A DNA stretch of 9,601 nucleotides from Erythrobacter sp. Lineage in GTDB: Bacteria; Pseudomonadota; Alphaproteobacteria; Sphingomonadales; Sphingomonadaceae. This document shows positions 1-6,579 of this stretch, piece by piece (the stretch's first letter is position 1; the number at the start of each line of letters is the position of its first letter). The notes under the pieces were generated by a model. That model saw nothing but the letters and a program-made list of their open reading frames with translations, was not told the DNA's origin and did no database searches. A program made the translations under genes and the position numbers. Location: contig JABSPI010000010.1 of assembly GCA_013214365.1 (NCBI GenBank), forward strand, positions 1 through 9,601. Reading direction: 5' to 3'.

Positions 1-138
1 ATAGAGCCCGGAGGGAATGTCGCCCACGCCATAGCCGACCTTCTCAACCCATCCGATGCGCTGCTCGCCACCTGATGCGGCCGGCTTGGGCCCGCTGCTG
101 GCGGGCGAATGGGGGGATGCGGGGGGCGCGCTGCTCAA
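1..138 (-). CDS. MFS transporter (GPH/MFS_2-like), N-terminal fragment cut by the window edge
   Basis: Read on the minus strand, this frame stays open from an upstream TGA (163-165) to the window edge. After a Pro/Ser/Ala-rich leader it gives RIGWVEKVGYGVGDIPSGLY. The pattern 'EK-x-GYG-x-GD' just before the first membrane helix is typical of the N-terminus of glycoside-pentoside-hexuronide/MFS_2 sugar-type transporters, so I infer an inner-membrane secondary transporter of unknown substrate. No ATG is available in the open stretch. The best start is TTG at 136-138, with a purine-rich GAGAG eight bases upstream, giving a product beginning (M)SSAPPASPHS. Only about 46 residues are visible, so family membership rests on one motif. 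The gap to yghU upstream is 133 bp and same-strand, without a clear terminator. Confidence 0.6.
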   Translation of the reverse strand, partial: MSSAPPASPHSPASSGPKPAASGGEQRIGWVEKVGYGVGDIPSGLY

Positions 139-271
139 AGTGGGGAACTCTCTTTCAATCTTTCAACCACACCCATGGGCCGGGGGAGGGGCCAAAGGGG
201 CGGCTGACCGGCGGGGTGTCGGGCAAAGGCTAGGCGCATTGCCGCCCCGCCGCGTGCGTATCAACCGGTTC

Positions 272-1135
272 TTAGAAGCTGAAATCGAGGTTGAGCCCCT
301 CGAAATCGGCCGGGGAATGGCGTTCCATCAATTGTTGATCGGCATCGCCCCAAACCTTGTTGACCAAGCGGCCGCGTTGAACGCCGGGGCGTTTGGCGAT
401 TTCGCGGGCCCAGCGCGCGACATGTTCATATTCATCGATCGAGAGGAAGGTTTTCGCCTCGTTATAGATCGTGCCGGCTACAAACGGGGCCAGCCATGGG
501 AAATTGGCCATGTCGGCAATGGTGTAATCATCACCGGCCAGATAGCGGGTTTTGGCCAATTGTTGGTTGGCGACATCGAAAATCCGCTTGGTTTCCATGG
601 CGTAGCGATTGATCGGATATTCATATTTTTCCGGCGCATAGGCGTAGAAATGGCCAAAGCCGCCGCCGATGAACGGGCCGGTGCCGACCTGAAAAAACAC
701 CCAGCTTAAAACTTCTGCGCGCGCGGCCGGATCTTTGGGCAGGAATTCATCGAATTTCTCGGCGAGGTGAACGAGGATCGCGCCGCTTTCGAAAATCCGG
801 AATTCGGTGTCGCCGCTGGCATCGATCATGGCGGGGATTTTGGAATTGGGATTGATCGCGACAAAGCCGCTGGTGAATTGTTGGCCCGCGCCAATATTGA
901 CGGTGTAGGCGTCATATTCGGCGCCTGTATGCCCCTTCTCCAAAAGCTCCTCGAGCATGATCGTAACCTTGACCCCGTTGGGCGTGGCGAGCGAGTGGAG
1001 CTGGAAGGGGTTGGAGCCGCGCGGCAAATCCTTGTCCTCGCGCGCGCCGGCGGTGGGGCGGTTGATGCTCGCGAAACGGCCACCGCTCTCGGTGTTGGTC
1101 CATACCTCGGGCGGGGTGTAGGTGGGGTCGGCCAT
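272..1135 (-). CDS. yghU: Glutathione-dependent disulfide-bond oxidoreductase, YghU-type GST
   Basis: The product is 287 aa, essentially the length of E. coli YghU (288). YghU/YfcG-type (Nu-class) GST-fold proteins bind two glutathiones and reduce disulfides in the cytoplasm rather than conjugating substrates. An N-terminal arm (about residues 1-44) is followed by a thioredoxin-like domain. This domain carries the family signature SLATPNGVKVTIMLEE (48-63), where T51 and N53 take the place of the usual catalytic residue, then NPNSKIPA (95-102) with the cis-Pro, and ESGAIL (116-121) for glutathione gamma-Glu binding. The alpha-helical C-terminal domain includes GPFIGGGFGHF (153-163) and AGDDYTIADM (200-209). 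The open frame continues upstream to 1900, but start 1135 gives the family N-terminus and has a purine-rich AGGAAGAGGA stretch upstream. It is divergent from the HTH-nadE frame. Confidence 0.93.
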   Translation of the reverse strand: MADPTYTPPEVWTNTESGGRFASINRPTAGAREDKDLPRGSNPFQLHSLATPNGVKVTIMLEELLEKGHTGAEYDAYTVNIGAGQQFTSGFVAINPNSKIPAMIDASGDTEFRIFESGAILVHLAEKFDEFLPKDPAARAEVLSWVFFQVGTGPFIGGGFGHFYAYAPEKYEYPINRYAMETKRIFDVANQQLAKTRYLAGDDYTIADMANFPWLAPFVAGTIYNEAKTFLSIDEYEHVARWAREIAKRPGVQRGRLVNKVWGDADQQLMERHSPADFEGLNLDFSF

Positions 1136-1402
1136 GGGTCTTGCTATCCTCTTCCTGACGCCTGGTGCCGGGATGCGCGAATATGTGCACAGGTCCAGCC
1201 ACTTGGCGTGTTTTTCTTGGGTTAGAGGATTGGGGCATTGCGATCGGTTGCGCAAGAAAACTTTTACTTGGAGGCCAGATGCGGGGGCTATGCGGGGGCC
1301 GATGAAGGGGCCGATGAAGGGCGCGCAGATCCGCCCGAGACAGGCTGGGGCGCGCGTGATCGGGGCTTGCGCGCTGTATCCCAAAAGGATACTGGGGCGG
1401 CG
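1136..1402. other. Divergent intergenic region between yghU and the HTH-nadE frame
   Basis: This 267-bp stretch separates the two divergent genes and should hold both promoters. I see no convincing -35/-10 pair in either direction. Visible elements are a TTGCGCAA palindrome at 1248-1255 and a 12-bp tandem duplication at 1295-1318. The nadE frame is open back to TTG 1238, but residues encoded before ATG 1403 look like no known domain, so I treat them as non-coding leader. The minus-strand yghU frame is also open through here, but as a shadow. Confidence 0.45.
1295..1318. repeat. Two tandem copies of a 12-bp unit
   Basis: The unit GGGGCCGATGAA occurs twice without a gap (1295-1306 and 1307-1318), in the leader upstream of the HTH-nadE frame. 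It is one of several tandem repeats of period 12 in this window, and replication slippage is the simplest origin. No function is evident. Confidence 0.8.
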
Positions 1403-1762
1403 ATGCATCTGGCCGGTCACAAGATTCGCCTCTGGCGCGAGGCGCATGATCCCCCGCTCTCGGCGGAGGAATTCGGCCTGCTCTATGCCAATCCAGCCAA
1501 AGATGCGCACAGCCCATCCGCGCCCGCCGCTTGGCCCAGCCGCACGGTCTATGGCTGGGAAGCGCGCGGCAAGGTCGCCCGCCCCAAAGTGCAAAAGCGG
1601 CTGAGCGAATTGGGGATTTGCGATCCGGCCGACTGGCTCGAACCGGCCCCGGATGCGGTCGCGGCTGAAACCGCGCCAAACACCGCGCCAGATAACGCCC
1701 CAGATAGCGCCCCCAAAAGCGGCGCAAAACCCGACAATCGCCCCCAGATAAAGGCCCGCCCG
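1403..1762 (+). CDS. XRE-like helix-turn-helix domain and linker, in frame with nadE (no stop between)
   Basis: From ATG 1403 the frame encodes 120 residues and then runs straight into the NadE start Met, so any ribosome starting here would make an 805-aa HTH-NadE protein. Residues about 6-78 resemble a Cro/C1-type HTH: KIRLWRE, then LSAEEFG, then WPSRTVYGWEARGKVARP (44-61) as the likely recognition helix region, then VQKRLSELGI. Such domains normally bind operator DNA. Residues 81-120 are a Pro/Ala/Asp-rich low-complexity linker built on TAPN/TAPD/NAPD/SAPK. Ribosome-binding sequence is weak (AAGGAT at 1385-1390, 12 nt away, or GGGG at 1394-1397). It may be a true fusion, a separate HTH gene that lost its stop, or a sequencing error hiding a stop. 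The HTH call is from pattern alone. Confidence 0.6.
1670..1717 (+). repeat. Degenerate 12-bp repeat encoding the TAPD-type linker
   Basis: Four imperfect 12-bp units encode TAPN-TAPD-NAPD-SAPK, with the CCAGATA core shared by the two middle units. The repeat lies between the HTH region and NadE. An in-frame Pro/Ala-rich repeat is what a flexible interdomain linker looks like, which favours translation through this stretch, though repeats alone do not prove it. Confidence 0.65.
1750..1754 (+). promoter_or_regulatory. Candidate ribosome binding site for the short NadE form
   Basis: AAAGG lies eight bases before ATG 1763, a reasonable Shine-Dalgarno spacing, and is at least as good as anything upstream of ATG 1403. 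It supports initiation at the family-standard NadE start, giving a 685-aa enzyme, alone or beside the longer HTH form. Confidence 0.5.
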
Positions 1763-3820
1763 ATGAGCGAGACATCCCATCCTTTTTACGACATGCACGC
1801 CCACGGTTTCGTCCGGGTCGCCACCGCCACCCCGCGCCACCGCACCGCTGATGTCGATTACAACGTCGCCGGCATCCTCGCCGAGGCGCACAAGGCGCAC
1901 GCGGCCAATGCCGATCTGGTGGTGTTTCCCGAATTGTGCGTCTCATCCTATGCGATTGACGATCTGCATCTGCAAAACGCCATGCTCGACGCGGCCGAGC
2001 GCGCGCTGGCGACAATCGCGCAGGCCAGCGCGCAGCTCAATCCGGTGCTGGTCGTGGGCGCGCCGCTGCGCCGCAATGCCAAGATTTACAATTGCGCCAT
2101 CGTCATCGCACAGGGCGAGATTTTGGGCGTCATCCCCAAAAGCTATCTGCCCAATTACCGCGAATTTTATGAAAAACGCTATTTCGCTCATGGCCGCAAT
2201 GCGCGCGATTTGTGGATCGGGGTGAATTCGGAAGAAGTGCCGTTTGGCACCGATCTGGTGTTTGCCGCCTCCAATTTGCCCGGATTCACTTTCGGGGTCG
2301 AGATTTGCGAGGATTTCTGGGCCCCCAATCCGCCCGGCACTCTGGCGGCGATGGCGGGGGCGTTGATCCTGTGCAATTTGTCGGCATCGCCGGTCACGAT
2401 CGGGCGCGCTGATGATCGCCATTTGCATTGCCGGTCAAGCAGTGCGCGCTCGATCTGCGCCTATGTCTATTCGGCCAGCGGCCACGGCGAGAGCACCACC
2501 GATCTGGCATGGGACGGGCAGGGGGTGATTTACGAATTGGGCGGATTGCTGGCGCAAAGCGCGCGTTTCGATCTCGACCCGGAATTGTGCATCGCGGATA
2601 TCGACACCGACCGGATCGCCGGCGAACGCATGCGCAACCAGACCTTTTCCGACGCCGCCGAGGCGCATGGCCGGCCCGAAGATGATTTTCGCCGGGTGGT
2701 GTTCGAACACGCATATGCCGCCGGCGATGTCGGATTGGTGCGCGATGTCGCGCGCTTCCCCTTCGTCCCCAACAATCCGCAAACGCTCGATGAAGATTGT
2801 TACGAAGCGTTCAACATTCAGGTCGATGCATTGATGCGGCGGATCAGCGCAACCCATGCCAAATCGCTGGTGATCGGGATTTCGGGCGGGCTGGATTCGA
2901 CCCATGCCTTGATCGTGGCGTCCAAAGCGTGCGACCGCCTCGGCCTGCCGCGATCGACCATTCGCGGCTACACCATGCCCGGATTTGCCACTTCGGACGG
3001 GACCAAATCCAATGCGTGGAAATTGATGGAAACCTTTGGCATCACCGCGCAAGAGATCGACATCAAACCCGCCGCCACCCGCATGCTCGAAGATATGGGC
3101 CACCCCTTTGCCGATGGCGAGCCGGTCTATGATGTGACCTTTGAAAATGTGCAGGCGGGTTTGCGCACCGATTATCTGTTCCGGCTGGCCGGCCAGCATG
3201 GCGGCTTTGTGGTGGGGACGGGCGATCTGTCTGAATTGGCGCTTGGCTGGTGCACCTATGGGGTGGGCGATCATATGAGCCATTACGGCGTCAATGCCGG
3301 CGTGCCCAAAACGCTGATCCGTTACCTCATCCGCTGGACGGTGGAGACCGCGCAATTCACCGATGAATGCAGCGATGTGTTGATGGCGGTGTATGACACG
3401 GTGATCTCACCTGAATTGGTGCCCGCGGGCGAAGATGGCGCTATCCAGGACACCGAGGCGAAGATCGGGCCCTATGCATTGAACGATTTCTTCCTCCACC
3501 ATTGCGTGCGATTTGGCCAAAGGCCGGGCAAAATCGCCTTTATCGCATGGCATGCATGGCGCGATGCAAGCGCGGGGGAATGGCCCGCTGGCTTTCCCGA
3601 AGAGCGCAAGAACCAGTATGATCTGGCCGAGATCGCCAAATGGCTGGAAAATTTCCTGCGGCGTTTCTTCGGCTTTTCGCAGTTCAAACGCTCCGCCATC
3701 CCCAATGGGCCCAAAGTGTCCTCGCAAGGGGCATTGTCCCCGCGCGGCGATTGGCGCGCGCCCAGCGATGCGGTGGCCGATCTGTGGCTTAAGGAATTGG
3801 CCGATAGCCTGCCCGATTGA
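1763..3820 (+). CDS. nadE: Glutamine-dependent NAD+ synthase
   Basis: NadE catalyses the last step of NAD+ synthesis: ATP-dependent amidation of deamido-NAD+ (NaAD), with ammonia released from glutamine and channelled between domains. The 685 aa fit the long two-domain form, such as the approximately 680-aa mycobacterial enzyme. The N-terminal nitrilase-fold glutaminase (about 13-290) shows the Glu-Lys-Cys triad: E57 in VVFPEL, K126 in IPKSYLPNY and C182 in GVEICEDFW. The C-terminal synthetase (about 340-660) has the ATP-pyrophosphatase P-loop SGGLDS (374-379) plus GTGDLSELALGWCTYG (485-500). It is cytoplasmic. ATG 1763 is preferred because the conserved protein begins 'HPFYDMHAHGFVRVA', with AAAGG eight bases upstream. 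However, an HTH domain from ATG 1403 is continuous with it. nadE ends convergent to the 3905 gene. Confidence 0.95.
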   Translation: MSETSHPFYDMHAHGFVRVATATPRHRTADVDYNVAGILAEAHKAHAANADLVVFPELCVSSYAIDDLHLQNAMLDAAERALATIAQASAQLNPVLVVGAPLRRNAKIYNCAIVIAQGEILGVIPKSYLPNYREFYEKRYFAHGRNARDLWIGVNSEEVPFGTDLVFAASNLPGFTFGVEICEDFWAPNPPGTLAAMAGALILCNLSASPVTIGRADDRHLHCRSSSARSICAYVYSASGHGESTTDLAWDGQGVIYELGGLLAQSARFDLDPELCIADIDTDRIAGERMRNQTFSDAAEAHGRPEDDFRRVVFEHAYAAGDVGLVRDVARFPFVPNNPQTLDEDCYEAFNIQVDALMRRISATHAKSLVIGISGGLDSTHALIVASKACDRLGLPRSTIRGYTMPGFATSDGTKSNAWKLMETFGITAQEIDIKPAATRMLEDMGHPFADGEPVYDVTFENVQAGLRTDYLFRLAGQHGGFVVGTGDLSELALGWCTYGVGDHMSHYGVNAGVPKTLIRYLIRWTVETAQFTDECSDVLMAVYDTVISPELVPAGEDGAIQDTEAKIGPYALNDFFLHHCVRFGQRPGKIAFIAWHAWRDASAGEWPAGFPEERKNQYDLAEIAKWLENFLRRFFGFSQFKRSAIPNGPKVSSQGALSPRGDWRAPSDAVADLWLKELADSLPD

Positions 3821-3822
3821 GG

Positions 3823-3894
3823 CCGCCTGCCGGATTGTGGGCAAGCAGAGCCGGGGGCACAGGCGGAAAGGCGGGCCTGAAAACCTGTGGGCCC
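3823..3894. terminator. Inverted repeats between convergent genes, possible weak terminator
   Basis: The 84-bp gap between nadE and the convergent SpoIIAA-like gene holds several inverted repeats: CCGCCTG/CAGGCGG (3823-3829 and 3860-3866), CACAGG/CCTGTG (3858-3863 and 3884-3889) and GGGCC/GGCCC (3873-3877 and 3890-3894). None is followed by a proper T tract, so intrinsic termination is uncertain. Confidence 0.25.
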
Positions 3895-3904
3895 AAAAAC
3901 CGGG

Positions 3905-4282
3905 CTAAGCTCTCAACCAGTCAATCGCGTCGCGCTCGGTTTCGAAAAACTCGCACTCGAGCGCCTCGCTCACCCGGCGAAATTGCTGTTTGACCAGAAC
4001 CGAGGCGCACACCAGCGCCATTTTCTCCACCCCCAGCTGCGCGCTGGCCTCTTGGGAGGCGCGCATTTTTTCGGCCATGTCGCGCGGTTGCACTGCAAAT
4101 TCGCGCAAATCGCCCAGCACCCGGAAACGCATGCGCTCATCAATGAACGGCTTGGCCTTGCTCAACAGCTCCTTTTGCAGCGCGAGCAGATCCTCCTCGG
4201 TCCACAGGCCAACAGCAGACCAATGGATTTCGCGGGCACGATCATTGCGAATAACGGTGAAACTGGGGGCGAGCGTCGACAT
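3905..4282 (-). CDS. SpoIIAA/STAS-like small protein, paralog A
   Basis: This 125-aa soluble protein has no signal peptide or membrane segment. Its pattern resembles SpoIIAA-like (STAS/SEC14-type) proteins: a beta-rich start, a helix QKELLSKAKPFID (36-48), the strand-turn FRVLGDLREF (53-62), and the C-terminal FFETERDAIDWLRA (112-125), recalling the family ending 'vF-x-x-x-x-x-A-x-x-WL'. The molecular role is unknown, and the family call is a resemblance rather than a proof. A paralog lies at 8575-8961, about 40% identical over the last 100 residues by hand alignment, sharing GLW, KAKP-x-I, LGD-x-R, LGV and WLR. There is no clear Shine-Dalgarno before ATG 4282. It is divergent from the AmpG-like transporter and convergent with nadE. 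Confidence 0.75.
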   Translation of the reverse strand: MSTLAPSFTVIRNDRAREIHWSAVGLWTEEDLLALQKELLSKAKPFIDERMRFRVLGDLREFAVQPRDMAEKMRASQEASAQLGVEKMALVCASVLVKQQFRRVSEALECEFFETERDAIDWLRA

Positions 4283-4293
4283 GGCGCCATGAT

Positions 4294-4322
4294 ATATTAT
4301 TGCAAAGTAAAGGAGAGGCTAA
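4294..4322 (-). promoter_or_regulatory. Possible promoter for SpoIIAA-like paralog A
   Basis: On the minus strand TTAGCC (4317-4322) and TAATAT (4294-4299) are separated by 17 bp. The -35 match to the sigma70 consensus is poor (3 of 6) and the -10 moderate (4 of 6), but this is the most AT-rich spot in the gap. Transcription would begin a few bases before ATG 4282, leaving almost no leader. Confidence 0.3.
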
Positions 4323-4454
4323 GACCAATGCGCAGGCGATCGGCCGCATACAGGGGCGGTGCGCAACCCGCTTGCCTATTTCGCCAATCGGATTAGCCTT
4401 GGCTATCAATAGGGGCGCGGGGTCCGGGTGGACCGATAGCGATCGGGGATTTGA

Positions 4455-5828
4455 ATGAGCGATATGGTTGAAGCGGGCGATGACGGGCTGATTTTGGAAC
4501 GATCGAGGCCCCTGCGCCTGTTCACTTTGTTTATCCTTTATGTCGGGCAAGGCATGCCGATCGGGTTGTTCTGGTTTGCGGTGCCGGCTTGGATGGCGGT
4601 CAATGGCGCGCCGGCGGCTGATATTGGCACGGTTGGGTTTTTCACCTCGCTGCCGTGGTCGCTCAAATTGGTGAACGGCTTTTTCATGGACCGCTACACT
4701 TTCCTTGCCATGGGGCGGCGGCGGATCTGGATATTGGGCGCGCAGGCGGTGATGATTGCCTCGCTGCTGCTGGCCGCGATGCTCAACCCGCAAGTGAGCG
4801 ATGTGATGCTGCTGGCCGCGATTGGCTTCACGGTCAATGTCGCCACCACGTTTCAGGATGTGGCGGTCGATGGTCTGGCGGTGGATATCATGACCGAGGA
4901 TGAGCGCGCGCGCGGCAGCGGGATGATGTTTGGCGGGCAAGCGATCGGCAAAGCGACAGCGATTGCGATTTGCGGATTTATGATCGCGCAATTTGGCGCG
5001 CCGGCGGCCTATCTGTGCGTGGCGGCGATCATTTTTGCCCTGTGCTTGTATATTGCCAGTTTCCGCGAACGCAGCGGCGAGCGGCGCCTGCCGTGGAGCG
5101 CGGGGCGCGCGCATGAACGCAATCTGGCGATCCAGTTGGAGGCGTGGTGGCCTTTGCTCAAATCGACCTTCTCCTCGCTCACCCGGCTGGTCAGCCTGTT
5201 GTGGTTGCCGGTCCTGTTTGGGCGCGGGGTGATGTATGGCGGTTTGACCAATGCCACCCCGTTGATCGGCGCCAATTACGCAAAATGGGACACGGCCGAC
5301 ATCACCTCTCTGACCGCGATGAGCGCGTTATTGGCGGGGATTTTGTGCATGACATTGGGCGGCTGGCTGGGCGATAAATTCGGCGCGAAACGGATTACGA
5401 TTGTGTGGCTGGTCTCGGGCATTGCGCTGTGTGCGGCGATGTATTTGGGGGTCCAATATTGGAGCGACAGCACGGTCTTTATGACCTTTGTATACTTGTG
5501 GATCCCGATTGATATGTTGCTGACCGTATCGGCCTTGCCGATTTCGATGCGGTTGTGCGATCCCAAGGTCGCCGCGACCCAGTTCACGATCTATATGGCG
5601 GTGTCCAATTTCGGCATTTCATTTGGCGCGATCATGCTGGGCCAAACCGATGCGATGGGCGGATTGCCGGCGATTTTCCTGGTGGTGGGCGGCGGTCTGC
5701 TGCTGGCGCTGGGGCTGATGATGTTTGTGAAATATCCGCGCCGGCCCGAATTCTACGCCGCCCAAAGCCGGGCCGGTGCCAATATTCCACCCGCCACCCA
5801 ACCCGCCACCCAATCCGCCGTGCAATAG
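4455..5828 (+). CDS. AmpG-like MFS (PAT family) inner-membrane transporter
   Basis: The 457-aa product is a multi-spanning membrane protein of the AmpG/PAT branch of the major facilitator superfamily. Visible marks are LYVGQGMPIGLFWFAVPAW in helix 1 (28-46), the loop DRYTFLAMGRRRIWIL (79-94), and the diagnostic QDVAVDGLAVDIM (134-146), which corresponds to QD-x-AVD-x-x-x-VD of AmpG and acetyl-CoA transporters. A second-half motif A, GGWLGDKFGAKR (302-313), is also present. About 12 hydrophobic stretches are seen, with a charged central loop at about 203-240. AmpG imports GlcNAc-anhydromuropeptides, but this substrate is not established here because no ampD, nagZ or beta-lactamase gene is nearby. 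The tail ends in PATQPATQ. Start ATG 4455 has GGGGA five bases upstream. It is convergent with azoR. Confidence 0.85.
   Translation: MSDMVEAGDDGLILERSRPLRLFTLFILYVGQGMPIGLFWFAVPAWMAVNGAPAADIGTVGFFTSLPWSLKLVNGFFMDRYTFLAMGRRRIWILGAQAVMIASLLLAAMLNPQVSDVMLLAAIGFTVNVATTFQDVAVDGLAVDIMTEDERARGSGMMFGGQAIGKATAIAICGFMIAQFGAPAAYLCVAAIIFALCLYIASFRERSGERRLPWSAGRAHERNLAIQLEAWWPLLKSTFSSLTRLVSLLWLPVLFGRGVMYGGLTNATPLIGANYAKWDTADITSLTAMSALLAGILCMTLGGWLGDKFGAKRITIVWLVSGIALCAAMYLGVQYWSDSTVFMTFVYLWIPIDMLLTVSALPISMRLCDPKVAATQFTIYMAVSNFGISFGAIMLGQTDAMGGLPAIFLVVGGGLLLALGLMMFVKYPRRPEFYAAQSRAGANIPPATQPATQSAVQ
5792..5815 (+). repeat. Tandem 12-bp duplication encoding PATQ-PATQ at the transporter C-terminus
   Basis: Two near-identical 12-bp units, CGCCACCCAACC and CGCCACCCAATC, encode the repeated tetrapeptide near the transporter's cytoplasmic tail. 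The duplication keeps the frame and probably arose by slippage. Confidence 0.75.
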
Positions 5829-5852
5829 GGGCCGATTTGCGCGGGGTGTGGA

Positions 5853-5867
5853 TGCGGGGTGCCCGCA
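5853..5867. terminator. Short GC hairpin between convergent transporter and azoR genes
   Basis: TGCGGG-GTG-CCCGCA forms a perfect 6-bp stem with a 3-nt loop in the 75-bp gap between the two convergent stop codons. No T tract follows on either strand, so it could be a weak bidirectional transcription barrier or incidental. Confidence 0.25.
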
Positions 5868-5903
5868 AGTCCGACTAATGGGCGGCGGGGTGGGTAACCG
5901 GCC

Positions 5904-6497
5904 CTATGCCGCCATTTGCGCGATACGGTCATGCGCGGCGGCGATTTTTTCCGCGCCATCCTCGCCCATAATCGCATCGGCGGCGACAATCGTCACATCG
6001 CTCACTCCGATAAAGCCGAGGAACAAGGTCAGCCAGTTTGACATGAAGTCGATCTGTGACCCGACCTTGGTCCCGCCCGATGCAATCGCGATCACGGCTT
6101 TCTTGCCGCTCAACAGGCCAACCGGCCCGTCGGGCGTGTATTTGAACGTGGTGCCCGCGCGCGCGACCAGATCGGCCCATGCTTTCACGCTGGCAGGCAC
6201 GCCGAAATTATAGATCGGGGAAGAGATCACAATCGTATCGGCGGCCTGCAATTCGGCGATCAGCGTATCGGAGATCGCCGCCAATTCGGCCTGCTCGGCG
6301 CTGCGTTCATCTGCGGGGGTGAGATTGGCATTGAAGCGATCTTCGCTCAGCAAAGGAAGCGGCTCTGCGCTCAGATCGCGGGTGGTGAGCGCGGCTTTGC
6401 CGCCCGCATTCAGCCGCGCGATTACGTCATTGCCGAGACTGCGTGAAACGCTGGTTTCAGAGCGGATGCTGGCGGTGATGTGAAGGATGTTGGTCAT
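5904..6497 (-). CDS. azoR: FMN-dependent NADH-azoreductase (flavodoxin-fold quinone reductase)
   Basis: AzoR/AcpD-type enzymes are cytoplasmic FMN flavoproteins that transfer two electrons from NAD(P)H to azo compounds and, physiologically, probably to quinones and electrophiles. The 197 aa match the family size (E. coli 201). The flavodoxin-like fold shows the phosphate-binding start ILHITASIRSETSVSRSL (4-21), the flavin loop SPIYNFGVPASVKAWAD (93-109) and the SGG turn (140-142). ATG 6497 gives the usual beginning 'MTNILHI'. An in-frame ATG at 6512 would add MKVFI, and neither start has a good Shine-Dalgarno. The gene follows the pirin gene on the same strand after 82 bp, so co-transcription is likely. 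Divergent LysR control upstream suits a quinone or electrophile response. Confidence 0.92.
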   Translation of the reverse strand: MTNILHITASIRSETSVSRSLGNDVIARLNAGGKAALTTRDLSAEPLPLLSEDRFNANLTPADERSAEQAELAAISDTLIAELQAADTIVISSPIYNFGVPASVKAWADLVARAGTTFKYTPDGPVGLLSGKKAVIAIASGGTKVGSQIDFMSNWLTLFLGFIGVSDVTIVAADAIMGEDGAEKIAAAHDRIAQMAA

Positions 6498-6514
6498 GAT
6501 AAAAACTTTCATTG

Positions 6515-6544
6515 GATAAAGGGGTAGAAGGGAAAAAGCGTCAA
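6515..6544 (-). promoter_or_regulatory. Possible internal promoter for azoR
   Basis: On the minus strand TTGACG (6539-6544, 5 of 6 to consensus) is followed after 18 bp by TTTATC (6515-6520, 3 of 6). Transcription would begin near 6508, upstream of ATG 6497 but downstream of ATG 6512, which would favour the shorter protein. It suggests azoR could also be expressed independently of pirin. Confidence 0.3.
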
Positions 6545-6579
6545 AGAGCGCGATGGGTGATGGCGCGCATCGGGCCGCG

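Noticed and set aside
56..709. Plus-strand open frame of 217 codons
   Set aside because: It is antisense to yghU and to the transporter start, and its composition mirrors their codons. It has no recognisable domain.
1136..1900. Upstream extension of the yghU frame to 542 codons
   Set aside because: The added residues are low-complexity, antisense to the HTH-nadE region, and absent from the YghU family, whose length is met exactly by starting at 1135.
912..2015. Minus-strand open frame of 367 codons rich in Arg and Pro
   Set aside because: It overlaps yghU and nadE in another frame. The Arg/Pro/His bias is typical of shadow frames in GC-rich DNA.
2435..3355. Minus-strand open frame of 306 codons opposite nadE
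   Set aside because: It is entirely antisense to the nadE catalytic domains, with no known motif or start signal.
4242..5114. Minus-strand open frame of 290 codons opposite the AmpG-like gene
   Set aside because: It is antisense to a clear membrane transporter and rich in Arg, His and Gln, as expected of a shadow.
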